Assembly: GCF_007993865.1 (NCBI RefSeq)
Contig: NZ_VIUH01000009.1
Span: 1 to 64,000, forward strand
Direction of reading: 5' to 3'
Length of the DNA: 64,000 bases
Origin: Pseudomonas sp. SJZ079
GTDB taxonomy: Bacteria; Pseudomonadota; Gammaproteobacteria; Pseudomonadales; Pseudomonadaceae
The notes under the pieces were generated by a model. It was not told the DNA's origin and made no database searches. It worked only from the letters and a program-made list of their open reading frames with translations. The translations under genes and the position numbers were made by a program. Shown in pieces: positions 52,210 to 60,036 of the stretch (position 1 is its first letter; each line of letters starts with the position of its first letter).

Positions 52210-52896
52210 CTAGAATGTGTAGCCGAGGCCGACCATGTAGACCCAGGGATCGACTTCCACCTCGACCTTGACCTTCTGCCCGCCGAAGGAGGTGCTGCCG
52301 CTGGTGTCGATGTCGATATAGCGCACCTGGCCGTTGAGCATCAGCTTGTCGCCGAGCAGGTAGTCCATGCCCAGCTGGGCGGCGAGGCCCCAGGAGTCTT
52401 GCATGTCCAGGCCGCTGAAGCCCTTGTTTTGCGCCTCGCTGGTGAGCTTGTCGTCGAAGAACCAGGTGTAGTTGATGCCCGCGCCCGCATAAGGCTGGAA
52501 GGCCGAGCCGCTGTCCATCGGGTAGTACAGCAGGCTCAAGGTTGGCGGCAACTGCTTGAGCTCGCCGAGCTGGCCGTTGAGGCCGGCAAACGCGCCTGGC
52601 ATGCCTTTCACGCCTACGTCGTGGCTGAACGGGGTCGCGGCCAGCAATTCGATGCCGACGTGGTTGGTCAGCATGTAGGCGAAGTTCAAGCCCAGCTGGG
52701 TGTCACTGTTCAGCGAGGCTTTAGTGCCGGCCACGTCGCTGTTCAGCGCGCCAACCCAGATAGCGCTGCTTTGTTCCTGGGGGGCGACGGTGATGGCGCC
52801 GGCACGCAGGATGATGTCGCCGGCCTGGTGGGCCTGGGCGAAGGGGGTGGTCAGTGCCATGGCCAGCAGGGAAGCGGAGAGCAGGGGTGTGCGCAT
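52210..52896 (-). CDS. ompW: OmpW-family outer membrane protein
   Basis: A 228-aa protein with a signal peptide (1-22, cleavage near AQA-HQ) and an eight-stranded beta-barrel pattern, ending in the outer-membrane C-terminal Phe (VGLGYTF). OmpW proteins form narrow hydrophobic channels and are often stress or iron responsive. ATG 52896 has GGAG upstream; the frame extends 25 codons further without similarity. It is divergent from the TonB-system operon. Confidence 0.9.
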   Translation of the reverse strand: MRTPLLSASLLAMALTTPFAQAHQAGDIILRAGAITVAPQEQSSAIWVGALNSDVAGTKASLNSDTQLGLNFAYMLTNHVGIELLAATPFSHDVGVKGMPGAFAGLNGQLGELKQLPPTLSLLYYPMDSGSAFQPYAGAGINYTWFFDDKLTSEAQNKGFSGLDMQDSWGLAAQLGMDYLLGDKLMLNGQVRYIDIDTSGSTSFGGQKVKVEVEVDPWVYMVGLGYTF

Positions 52897-53012
52897 TGTG
52901 GCTCCAGTCGAGTCGTCGGTAAGGTGGGTTGATGACAATGTTAGGGAGCTAAGCGAATCCGCTTTTGACATGGCGCAATAAAACCCTTCATTGGGCTGTG
53001 GCTTTTTACCCG

Positions 53013-53049
53013 TTGCCTTCGCTCAAGGGCATAGATGATAATGCTTCTC
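53013..53049 (+). promoter_or_regulatory. promoter with possible Fur box for the TonB-system operon
   Basis: TTGCCT (53013-53018), an 18-bp spacer and GATAAT (53037-53042) form a plausible promoter. The 19 bases 53031-53049 match the Fur consensus at about 12 positions by my hand alignment, overlapping the -10. Iron control is expected for such systems, but this match is weak. Confidence 0.4.
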
Positions 53050-53087
53050 TTTTTTAAGTAAGCTCGTCGGTCGAGGACTCTTCCTGC

Positions 53088-53858
53088 ATGAACCCTTACC
53101 CCCTCCGTGCGTTGGCCGCTGCCCTGACGTTGCTCAGCGCGCCGCTGCTGGCCGCGCCATTGGACGCCGCGCTGGATGAAAGCCAGCGCCTGGCCGCCGA
53201 AGCCAAGGCCTCGCAGGCGCGCATCGAGCAGCTCGATGACAGCAGCCGCGAGATGCTCAATGAGTACCGCGATGCGCTGCAGCACGCTGAGGCCTTGCAA
53301 GGCTATAACGCCCAACTGCGCGAGCTGGTCGCCGCCCAACGCAAGGAGCTGGCCGGTTACCAGGCGCAACTGGACGGCATCGAACGCACCCAGGAGGCGG
53401 TCACCCCGCAGATGCGCCGCATGGTCGAAGTGCTCGGTGAGTTCATTGCCGCCGACCTGCCGTTCCTGCCCGATGAGCGCAGCGATCGCCTGGCGCAACT
53501 GCAGGATATGCTGCCGCGCGCCGATGTCAGCCTGGCGGAAAAGTACCGACGAATCCTCGAGGCCTATCAGGTCGAGAGTGACTACGGCCGCACCCTGGAA
53601 ACCTGGCGCGGTGAGCTGCCGGGTGACGGTGGTTCGCGTAGCGTCGAGTTTCTGCGCCTGGGCCGGGTGATGCTGTATTTCCAGACCCTCGACGGCCACC
53701 AAAGCGGCTGGTGGGACCCGCAAAGTCGCAAGTGGCAGGCGTTGGACAGCAGCGCGCGGCGCCCGCTGCAGCAGGCCATTGCCATCGCCCGCCAGGAGCA
53801 GGCACCGGTGCTGCTCGATCTGCCGGTGAAAACCCTGGCCCAGGAGGCCAAGCCATGA
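53088..53858 (+). CDS. DUF3450 periplasmic coiled-coil protein
   Basis: A 256-aa protein with a signal peptide (1-22) and a long coiled coil (about 25-105). A conserved C-terminal half follows, with YGRTLETWRGEL and GRVMLYFQTLDGHQSGWWD. DUF3450 genes typically precede TtpC-exbB-exbD-tonB in gammaproteobacteria; the biochemical role is not established. It overlaps the next gene by 4 bases. Confidence 0.85.
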   Translation: MNPYPLRALAAALTLLSAPLLAAPLDAALDESQRLAAEAKASQARIEQLDDSSREMLNEYRDALQHAEALQGYNAQLRELVAAQRKELAGYQAQLDGIERTQEAVTPQMRRMVEVLGEFIAADLPFLPDERSDRLAQLQDMLPRADVSLAEKYRRILEAYQVESDYGRTLETWRGELPGDGGSRSVEFLRLGRVMLYFQTLDGHQSGWWDPQSRKWQALDSSARRPLQQAIAIARQEQAPVLLDLPVKTLAQEAKP

Positions 53859-55204
53859 GCCGTCGTTTTCTCGCGATAGCCGCCTTGAGTCTGCTACCGA
53901 TTATCGTCCAGGCCGCTGAAACGCTCAGCCCCGATCAACTGCTGCAGCGTATCCGTGGCGAGCGTGCCGCCGAAGTTGCCGCCATGCATTCGCGCGAGCA
54001 GGCCTTTATCACTGAACGGGGCGAGCGCGCGCAGCGGCTGGCCAGTGCCAAGGCCGCCCTGCAGGTACAGAAAGCCGAAGCCGAGCGTTTGCAGGCTGAG
54101 TTCGACCGCCAGGAGGCCGAATTGGCCGAGCAGGAAAAGCGCCTGGCCCAGCGTGTCGGGCATCTCGGCGAGCTGTTCGGCGTAGTCCGCCAGAGCGCCG
54201 GCGATGTCGCCGGGCAGTGGCAGGACAGCCTGCTCAACGCGCAGTACCCCGCGCGCCTGCAACGCCTCAAGGCCCTGGCGGAAAGCCGCACCTTGCCCTC
54301 GGCGGAAGACCTCGACGGTTACTGGATGCTGCTGCTCGAAGACCTCGCCGCCAGTGGCCGGGTCGCGCGCGTGGCGCTGCCGGTGGTGGCCGCCGATGGC
54401 CGCCGCGAGGTGCAGTCGGTGTTGCGCGTCGGTGCATTTTCCGCCTTCAGCGCCGACGCCTTCCTGCGTTACGACGCCGATGCCGGTGAGTTGCTGGCGC
54501 CGCCGCGCCAGCCGTCCGGGCTGGGTCAGGTCGAGGACTACCTGGAGAGTGCCGAGGCGCTCGCCAGTCTGCCCATCGACCCGAGTCGCGGCACCTGGTT
54601 AGCCCAGTTGCAACGCCAGCCGAGTCTGTGGGATCGCGTGCAGCAAGGCGGGCTGGTCGGCTGGCTGATCGTCGCCATGGGCCTGTTCGGTCTGTTGCTG
54701 GCGCTCTGGCGCATGGTCTATCTGCTCCGCGTGGGGCAAGGGGTGAGGGCGCAAATCCACGCGCTGAGTGAGCCGCGCGACGATAATCCGCTGGGCCGGG
54801 TGATCGGCGTGCTGGGGCCGAAGCCGCAGCTGTCCGACCTGGAGACCCTGGAGTTGAAGCTCGACGAGGCCATCCTCCAGGAAACCCCGCCGCTGGAGAA
54901 AGGCCAGAGCCTGCTCAAGCTGCTCTGCGCGGTGGCGCCGCTGCTCGGCTTGCTCGGCACCGTGACCGGCATGATCGTCACCTTCCAGGCCATCACCCAG
55001 GGCGGGGGCGGCGACTCGCGCTTGATGGCCGATGGCATCTCCCAGGCCCTGGTCACCACCGTACTGGGTCTGGTGGTGGCGATCCCGCTGCTGTTCCTGC
55101 ACAGCCTGCTGGCCAGCCGCAGCAAGGGGTTGATCCAGCTGCTGGAACAGCAAAGCGCCGGCTTGATCGCCCTGCACCTGTCCGGGGCGCCGCGTCGTGA
55201 CTGA
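53855..55204 (+). CDS. MotA/TolQ/ExbB-family protein with periplasmic domain (TtpC-like)
   Basis: A 449-aa protein with a signal peptide (1-20) and a coiled-coil periplasmic region (about 35-105). Three membrane segments follow (about 268-290, 365-390 and 410-430), with the MotA/TolQ/ExbB core LLGLLGTVTGMIVTFQ. This layout matches TtpC, an extra component of the Vibrio TonB2 system. The ATG sits within the DUF3450 stop region, and it overlaps exbB by 8 bases. Confidence 0.85.
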   Translation: MSRRFLAIAALSLLPIIVQAAETLSPDQLLQRIRGERAAEVAAMHSREQAFITERGERAQRLASAKAALQVQKAEAERLQAEFDRQEAELAEQEKRLAQRVGHLGELFGVVRQSAGDVAGQWQDSLLNAQYPARLQRLKALAESRTLPSAEDLDGYWMLLLEDLAASGRVARVALPVVAADGRREVQSVLRVGAFSAFSADAFLRYDADAGELLAPPRQPSGLGQVEDYLESAEALASLPIDPSRGTWLAQLQRQPSLWDRVQQGGLVGWLIVAMGLFGLLLALWRMVYLLRVGQGVRAQIHALSEPRDDNPLGRVIGVLGPKPQLSDLETLELKLDEAILQETPPLEKGQSLLKLLCAVAPLLGLLGTVTGMIVTFQAITQGGGGDSRLMADGISQALVTTVLGLVVAIPLLFLHSLLASRSKGLIQLLEQQSAGLIALHLSGAPRRD

Positions 55205-55745
55205 TTGGCTCGGCTTCTGGCTACGGCTGCTCGACAGCGGCTATGCGCTGCTCGACTTCATGGGCGCCGGTGGCGTGGTGATGTGGGCGTTGGCGGGGCT
55301 CTGCGTGCTGTTCTGGACCCTGGTGTTCGAGCGCTTCTGGTACATGCGCCGGGTCTTTCCCGAATGGGTCGGCGAGCGCCGTCAGGCCTGGCAGCAGCTG
55401 CTGCAAGAGGATGACGGCAGCTGGCAGCGCGCGGTGCGCAGCGCCTGGCTGGCCCAGGCCCGTCAGCACCTGATGGGCCCGCTGCGCCTGAGCAAGACCT
55501 TGGTGGCTATGTACCCGCTGCTGGGCTTGCTCGGCACCGTCAGCGGCATGGTCGCGGTGTTCGATGTGCTGGCGCTCAATGGCACCGGCAACCCGCGCGG
55601 TATGGCCGCTGGCGTCTGGCAGGCGACCCTGCCGACCATGGCCGGCATGGTTCTGGCGATCAGCGGATTATTCAGCCTGGCGCGCCTCGAGCGCGACGCC
55701 CGTCAGGCCCTCGAGCGGCTGGCCGACCAGCTGCGTCACGACTGA
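55197..55745 (+). CDS. exbB: Biopolymer transport protein ExbB (TonB2 type)
   Basis: A 182-aa proton-channel subunit with three membrane segments (about 20-42, 98-120, 138-160) and the motif LLGLLGTVSGMVAVFDVLA. It is shorter than E. coli ExbB (244 aa), as is normal for the ExbB2 type. GTG start inside the end of the preceding gene. Confidence 0.88.
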   Translation: MTDWLGFWLRLLDSGYALLDFMGAGGVVMWALAGLCVLFWTLVFERFWYMRRVFPEWVGERRQAWQQLLQEDDGSWQRAVRSAWLAQARQHLMGPLRLSKTLVAMYPLLGLLGTVSGMVAVFDVLALNGTGNPRGMAAGVWQATLPTMAGMVLAISGLFSLARLERDARQALERLADQLRHD

Positions 55746-55756
55746 GACTGCAAAAC

Positions 55757-56167
55757 ATGAGAATGCGCCGTCACCACCAGCAAGACGAAGACACCGGTAT
55801 CGATCTGACGCCGATGCTCGACGTGGTCTTTATCATGCTGATCTTCTTTATCGTCACCAGCTCCTTTATCAAGGAGTCCGGGGTCGAAGTGCAGCGCCCC
55901 CAGGCGCAAACCGCCAGCCCGCAAGACGAGGGCAACATCCTCATCGCCATCACCGCCGACGGCCAGGTGTGGATGGACAAGAAAGTCGTCGACGTACGCA
56001 GCGTGCGCGCCCATGTCGAACGCATGCGTGTCGATCAGCCGGAAGGCGCCGTGGTGGTGCAGGCCGATCAGGATGCGCGCACCGGCCTGGTGGTGCAGGT
56101 GATGGATCAGGCGCGTCTGGCCGGGGCGCAGGACGTTGCCCTGGCGGCCACCTCGGGAGCGCTTTGA
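55757..56167 (+). CDS. exbD: Biopolymer transport protein ExbD
   Basis: A 136-aa protein with one membrane helix (about 21-41). The proton-pathway Asp22 is in IDLTPMLDVVFIMLIFF. The C-terminal periplasmic domain is complete. It starts 11 bases after exbB and shares one base with tonB. Confidence 0.9.
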   Translation: MRMRRHHQQDEDTGIDLTPMLDVVFIMLIFFIVTSSFIKESGVEVQRPQAQTASPQDEGNILIAITADGQVWMDKKVVDVRSVRAHVERMRVDQPEGAVVVQADQDARTGLVVQVMDQARLAGAQDVALAATSGAL

Positions 56168-56859
56168 TGCGCCTGTCGTTGGCTTTTACCGCTGCCTGCC
56201 TGATGGCCGTGGCGCTGTTCGCGCTGATGCTCTACATGGTCGCACCACCGCGCAGCCAGCCGGCGGATGAGCCAGTGACGGTGGCCAACTTTGTGCGCCT
56301 GAATGGCGAGTCGAGCAACACCGCGACCCGTACCCGCCAGCAGGCGCCGCAGCCTCCGCAGCCTCCGCAGCCGCAAACGGCGCAAGCGCCGACGCCGCCC
56401 ACCCCGCAGGCGGTCGCGCCGAGTGCCACGCTGCCGGCACTGGATCTGCAACTGCCGAGCCTGAGCAGTGGCATCAGCGTCAGCAGCGCGCCGACACCCA
56501 GCCTGAGTGGTTTGACTGCTGGCGCTGCGCCATCGAGTGCGCCGAGCCCGGCTGAGTCCGGCGGGCAAAGTGGTGGCCCGGAGAGTGAAGTGATGCCGCT
56601 CAATGATGTCAGCCCGGAATATCCACGCCACGCCCTGCAGCGCGGCATCGAGGGCCACGTCAAACTGGCCTTCACCATCAACCGCGCCGGCGCGGTGGAG
56701 AATATTCGCGTGCTCGAGGCCAGTCCGCACAACGTCTTCGAGCGTGAGGCGCGGCGTGCCGCGGTGCGCTGGCGCTTCGCCCCGCGCACCGAGAGCGGTC
56801 TGGCGGTGGCCCGCGAAGCGGTGAAAACCCTGTACTTCCGTCTTGAGGGAGGTCGCTGA
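56167..56859 (+). CDS. tonB: Energy transducer TonB (TonB2 type)
   Basis: A 230-aa protein with an N-terminal anchor (about 5-26) and a Pro/Gln-rich spacer (57-85). A Ser/Ala/Gly-rich region comes next, then a C-terminal TonB domain (about 150-230; SPEYPRHALQRGIEGHVKLAF). The anchor has no His, unlike the essential His20 of E. coli TonB. ATG 56167 overlaps the exbD stop (TGATG). Confidence 0.9.
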   Translation: MRLSLAFTAACLMAVALFALMLYMVAPPRSQPADEPVTVANFVRLNGESSNTATRTRQQAPQPPQPPQPQTAQAPTPPTPQAVAPSATLPALDLQLPSLSSGISVSSAPTPSLSGLTAGAAPSSAPSPAESGGQSGGPESEVMPLNDVSPEYPRHALQRGIEGHVKLAFTINRAGAVENIRVLEASPHNVFEREARRAAVRWRFAPRTESGLAVAREAVKTLYFRLEGGR

Positions 56860-56860
56860 G

Positions 56861-57958
56861 ATGCAGCGTCTGTTGCTGTTATGGATGCTCTGCACGGCTG
56901 GCGCGGTCCAGGCCGCCGGGCAAAGCGTCGAACCCGGCGTGTTCCGCGCCCTGAATAGCGCGCAGAGTGCCCAGCAGCAGGGCGACTACGCCGCTGCCAG
57001 GCGCGCCCTGGATGCCGCCAAGGCCAAACCGGGCAGTCTGGAACAGGCCCTGCTGTGGCGCAGCCGGGGTTACCTGGCCTGGGCCGAAGGGCAGAACGCC
57101 AAGGCCATCGAACTGCTCGACAAGGCGCTCAGCAGCGGCAAGCTGGACGCCGAGTTGTTGGCCAATGAACGGCTGAACCTGGTCAGGCTCAACCTGCTCG
57201 AACGCCGCTATGCCCAGGTTGTCGCCTTGCTGACGCCGTATCAGGCCCAGGCGGATGAAGAGCAGCTGCAAATGCTGGTGCAGGCTTATCAGGGTCTGGG
57301 CCAGCCAGCCAAGGCGCTGCCCTTGGCCGAGCGTTATGTGCAGGCCAATCCGCAGGCCGCCGACAGCTGGTTGCAGTTTCTCGTGGCGGTGAATGCCGAT
57401 CTCAAGCGCTACCCGGCAGCCGAGCGTTGGCAGCGCCAATTGCTCGCGCGTCAGCCCAATAGTGCCCAGCACTGGCGGCAGCTGGCAGCCTTGCAGCAAC
57501 TGAGCGGGCACCACGACAGGGCCCTGGCCACTCTGCGCGCCGCGCACAGCAAGGGCCTGCGTTTCAGCGAAGGCGAGCTGGACAACCTGGTGTTGCTGGC
57601 CGGTGCGGCGGAGCAACCCTGGCAGGGTGCCAAGCTGCTGGCGGGCATGCTCGAGCAGGGCTTGCTGGCGCGCAGCGTGGCCCGCGAGGAACGCCTCGGC
57701 CTGCTCTGGTGGCAGGCGCGCGAGCGCGCTGCGGCAGCGCGTCTGTTTCGCCAGCTGGCCGCGCGTTCCGGTAGCGCCACGCACTGGCTGAACCTGGCCC
57801 AGCTGGAGCTGGAGCAAGCCCGCTGGCAGGCGGGGCTGGATGCACTGGTCAAAGCCGAACGCGCCGGCGCCGCGCGCCGCACCGTGCGGGCCTGGCGCGA
57901 CTGGGCGCGCAGCGAGCTGAGTTTCGAGCGGGAAAAGCGCGTGGCCAGTGCCGGCTGA
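56861..57958 (+). CDS. TPR-repeat periplasmic protein of the TonB system
   Basis: A 365-aa protein with a signal peptide (1-19) and helical repeats of TPR type (for example AARRALDAAKAKPGSLEQALLW and AKALPLAERYVQANPQAADSW). Such a gene regularly closes TtpC-type tonB operons and is presumed to help assemble or couple the complex. GGGAGG precedes the ATG; a TTG at 56843 is less likely. Its downstream terminator is interrupted by the insertion sequence. Confidence 0.85.
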   Translation: MQRLLLLWMLCTAGAVQAAGQSVEPGVFRALNSAQSAQQQGDYAAARRALDAAKAKPGSLEQALLWRSRGYLAWAEGQNAKAIELLDKALSSGKLDAELLANERLNLVRLNLLERRYAQVVALLTPYQAQADEEQLQMLVQAYQGLGQPAKALPLAERYVQANPQAADSWLQFLVAVNADLKRYPAAERWQRQLLARQPNSAQHWRQLAALQQLSGHHDRALATLRAAHSKGLRFSEGELDNLVLLAGAAEQPWQGAKLLAGMLEQGLLARSVAREERLGLLWWQARERAAAARLFRQLAARSGSATHWLNLAQLELEQARWQAGLDALVKAERAGAARRTVRAWRDWARSELSFEREKRVASAG

Positions 57959-57973
57959 CAACAAGTGACTCAT

Positions 57974-57997
57974 ACGAAAAAGCCAGACTCAAGGGTC
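57974..57997 (+). terminator. operon terminator, left part, split by the insertion sequence
   Basis: The left arm ACGAAAAAGCCAGAC (57974-57988) would pair with GTCTGGCTTTTTCGT now at 59431-59445. Removing the element and one target copy restores a 15-bp perfect hairpin with loop TCAAGG and A/T runs on both sides. The intact site was a bidirectional terminator between the TPR gene and the convergent DUF3299 gene. Confidence 0.85.
57986..57997 (+). repeat. left target-site duplication of the IS element
   Basis: GACTCAAGGGTC, identical to 59422-59433. The 12-bp length is normal for the IS4 family. The target is itself palindromic at its ends (GAC...GTC). Confidence 0.95.
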
Positions 57998-59421
57998 TTA
58001 ATGCTGTTCACTTAAGCGGAGCGGCCTTCCGATTCACTGGGTAGCGGGTCTTCGAAATCTTCACCGTCCTTGGTCTTGATGGCCTTGGACGGTGATCCAG
58101 AAACAGCCCGCCGATTCCTGCCCTCAACTCCGACAATCGTCTTCCTGTTGCTGAAATTGGGTTGGCCGCCGCCATTACGATCAATTGCACGGCGATGTAT
58201 TGGGCCACTGGCTTGAAGCGGATATCGCACGGAGAGCGGCCAAAGGCGACGGCTGCCTGGCTGGCTTCACGGCGGATGATGTTGTAGGCCAGCAACAATC
58301 CCCAGACTTCTTGGTAGACCAGTTCCTTTACCTTGCTACGCAGGGTCATTGCATTCTGTTGCAGAGAGCTCTTGATATCCCGGAAGCCCAGTTCGATCTC
58401 CCAGCGTTCCTGATACAGCTTGGCGATGGTTTTGGCGCTGTAAGTATCCACTGGCAGCGAGGTGAGTACTGTTTTGATCTTGCCCTTTACGTCGTAGCTG
58501 ACTTCGCGCACGTCCCAGTGCGTTGGCAGGCTGGGGTTGCGCTTTCTGGCCTGAGGCGACACCTTCATGCGCAGCAAGCGATCCCCCTTGCCGTAGCGAG
58601 CGACTTCCTCGCTGACCAAGCCTTTGCGGGTTGGAATCAACCAGTGCCGGTTTTCCCCTGCTGCGGCCAGGCTCAGCAGTAAATCGGCACTCCAGAAGCC
58701 CTTATCGAACAGCGTCACCGAATGGCTGGGAATCTGCTGCAAAAACTCATCGGCCAAGCGCATTTCACTGCGTCGGTAGGGGCTCAGCTGGGCATCCAGA
58801 ATCAGATGCGAGCGCACGTTCATCAGGGCTACCAGTCGTAGCATGGGAAACGGCGTCTGGCGGTCGGTGGAGGTATTGCCGGAGCCGAAATGTTCTCGGA
58901 GTTCAGGGGTGTCTGGGGTGCGCAGGAGTGCACCATCCACGGCCAATACCTGCAGGCCCTGCCAGGTATCGCCCTCATAGCGCTCGCAGCCCCACTGGTT
59001 ACCCGTCTGGCGGAACAGCCATTCAACCGGATCGGCACCCAGCCGTTTGCGCGCCTCGGTGACACCGCTTCTGGCCAGCAGATCGTGAGATGCCAAGCCT
59101 TGGGCACAGATGTTCAGGCGCCGGGCTACCTCATGGACCGGCTCGTCGCGGAACAAGGCCATGCCAAGCACCAGCCAAAGCACCTGATCGCTGGGCAGGC
59201 GCCGCCGCCGTATGGTGGCCTGGGCGCAAAGGTCCAGCGCGGATGACACCCACTCGATCGGGATGTTTTGGGTGAAGGTGCTCAGATCGGAGAAGTTAAA
59301 CAGTTCGCCTAAGTCGAGCAGTTGCTGTTGGAGAGACATAAAAAATCCGATGCCAGAAGTCTGGCATCGGATTCTCGGGGAAGCCCGGCAGAGCCTCAAA
59401 TGCTTAAGTGAACAGCATTAA
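57998..59421 (-). mobile_element. complete IS4-family insertion sequence, 1424 bp
   Basis: Perfect 20-bp terminal inverted repeats TTAATGCTGTTCACTTAAGC are at 57998-58017 and, inverted, 59402-59421. A single transposase gene fills the element and 12-bp direct repeats flank it. Intact ends, intact ORF and identical duplications point to a recent insertion. Only one copy is in the window. Confidence 0.95.
58008..59339 (-). CDS. IS4-family transposase
   Basis: A 443-aa DDE transposase. The Y-2-R-3-E-6-K signature of IS4 reads YQERWEIELGFRDIK near residue 330. The first Asp lies in AVDGALLRTPDTPE and the second in LFDKGFWS. ATG 59339 (MSLQQQLLDLGELF) is preferred over an upstream in-frame start within the right end. 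The stop codon lies inside the left inverted repeat. The gene appears intact. Confidence 0.93.
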   Translation of the reverse strand: MSLQQQLLDLGELFNFSDLSTFTQNIPIEWVSSALDLCAQATIRRRRLPSDQVLWLVLGMALFRDEPVHEVARRLNICAQGLASHDLLARSGVTEARKRLGADPVEWLFRQTGNQWGCERYEGDTWQGLQVLAVDGALLRTPDTPELREHFGSGNTSTDRQTPFPMLRLVALMNVRSHLILDAQLSPYRRSEMRLADEFLQQIPSHSVTLFDKGFWSADLLLSLAAAGENRHWLIPTRKGLVSEEVARYGKGDRLLRMKVSPQARKRNPSLPTHWDVREVSYDVKGKIKTVLTSLPVDTYSAKTIAKLYQERWEIELGFRDIKSSLQQNAMTLRSKVKELVYQEVWGLLLAYNIIRREASQAAVAFGRSPCDIRFKPVAQYIAVQLIVMAAANPISATGRRLSELRAGIGGLFLDHRPRPSRPRTVKISKTRYPVNRKAAPLK

Positions 59422-59433
59422 GACTCAAGGGTC
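59422..59433 (+). repeat. right target-site duplication of the IS element
   Basis: GACTCAAGGGTC, identical to the left copy at 57986-57997. It continues into the right arm of the split terminator (59431-59445). Confidence 0.95.
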
Positions 59434-59454
59434 TGGCTTTTTCGTACCCCGCCG

Positions 59455-59484
59455 TTGTAGGCGCCAGCTTGCCGGCGATCGGCG
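59455..59484. repeat. REP-like palindromic repeat unit
   Basis: The sequence around TTGTAGGCGCCAGCTTGCCG has the form of Pseudomonas REP units (GTAG..., a small stem-loop, CGGC). The stem CGCCAGC/GCCGGCG has one mismatch. Copy number in the genome is unknown. Confidence 0.45.
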
Positions 59485-59500
59485 GCCGAGGCGTTGTCTG

Positions 59501-60025
59501 CTAGCTGTCCGGCAACTCGTAGGCGTAGATCTTGTCCGCCTGCATCTGGTAACCGGCCTCGGCCAGTTCGCTGCTGCTCTGCTCGACCCGCAGCGGGCCC
59601 TCGACCCAGAACGGCTGGTACAACGCATCGAGCAACACACCCAGCTCGGCTGTGACGTGGACGATCTGGTTCGACGGCGGCGGCGGTACATGGATGCAGG
59701 CGCCGAAGTAGGGCACCAGCAAGAACTCGGTCACGCGGCCTTCGTCGGTGACATCCAGCGGCACGATGTAGCCCGGCAGTTTGATCGTCTGGCCATCCAG
59801 GGCCTCGACCACCGGTGCGCGGGGTGACTCTTGCGTGGCCGCGGGCGCGGCTTCGGCCGCCAGCGCGTCGGCCAGTTGCGACAGGTCGTGTAGGGGGGCG
59901 CTTTGCATTACTTGCACGGGCGCATCGGCGGGGATCAGTTCGGACCAGGTCAGTTCACGTACCTCGCCGGCGCTCACCGAGGTGGCGAGGGCGAGCAACA
60001 GGATAGCGAGTAGCGGGCGGGGCAT
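59501..60025 (-). CDS. DUF3299 periplasmic protein of a Zrg-like zinc system
   Basis: A 174-aa exported protein (signal peptide 1-19). The DUF3299 core includes LPGYIVPLD, VTEFLLVPYFGACIHVPPPPSNQIV and WVEGPLRVEQSSS; the single Cys and nearby His are typical. ATG 60025 is preferred because GAGG lies 9 bases upstream. ATG 60040, overlapping the permease stop, is the alternative (179 aa). It is the last gene of the operon ZrgA-ATPase-permease-DUF3299. Confidence 0.8.
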   Translation of the reverse strand: MPRPLLAILLLALATSVSAGEVRELTWSELIPADAPVQVMQSAPLHDLSQLADALAAEAAPAATQESPRAPVVEALDGQTIKLPGYIVPLDVTDEGRVTEFLLVPYFGACIHVPPPPSNQIVHVTAELGVLLDALYQPFWVEGPLRVEQSSSELAEAGYQMQADKIYAYELPDS

Positions 60026-60036
60026 GTGCGGTTGCC

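Noticed and set aside
52153..52932. 259-codon plus-strand frame opposite ompW
   Set aside because: The minus strand encodes a clear signal peptide and beta-barrel; the plus frame has no features and starts in the terminator.
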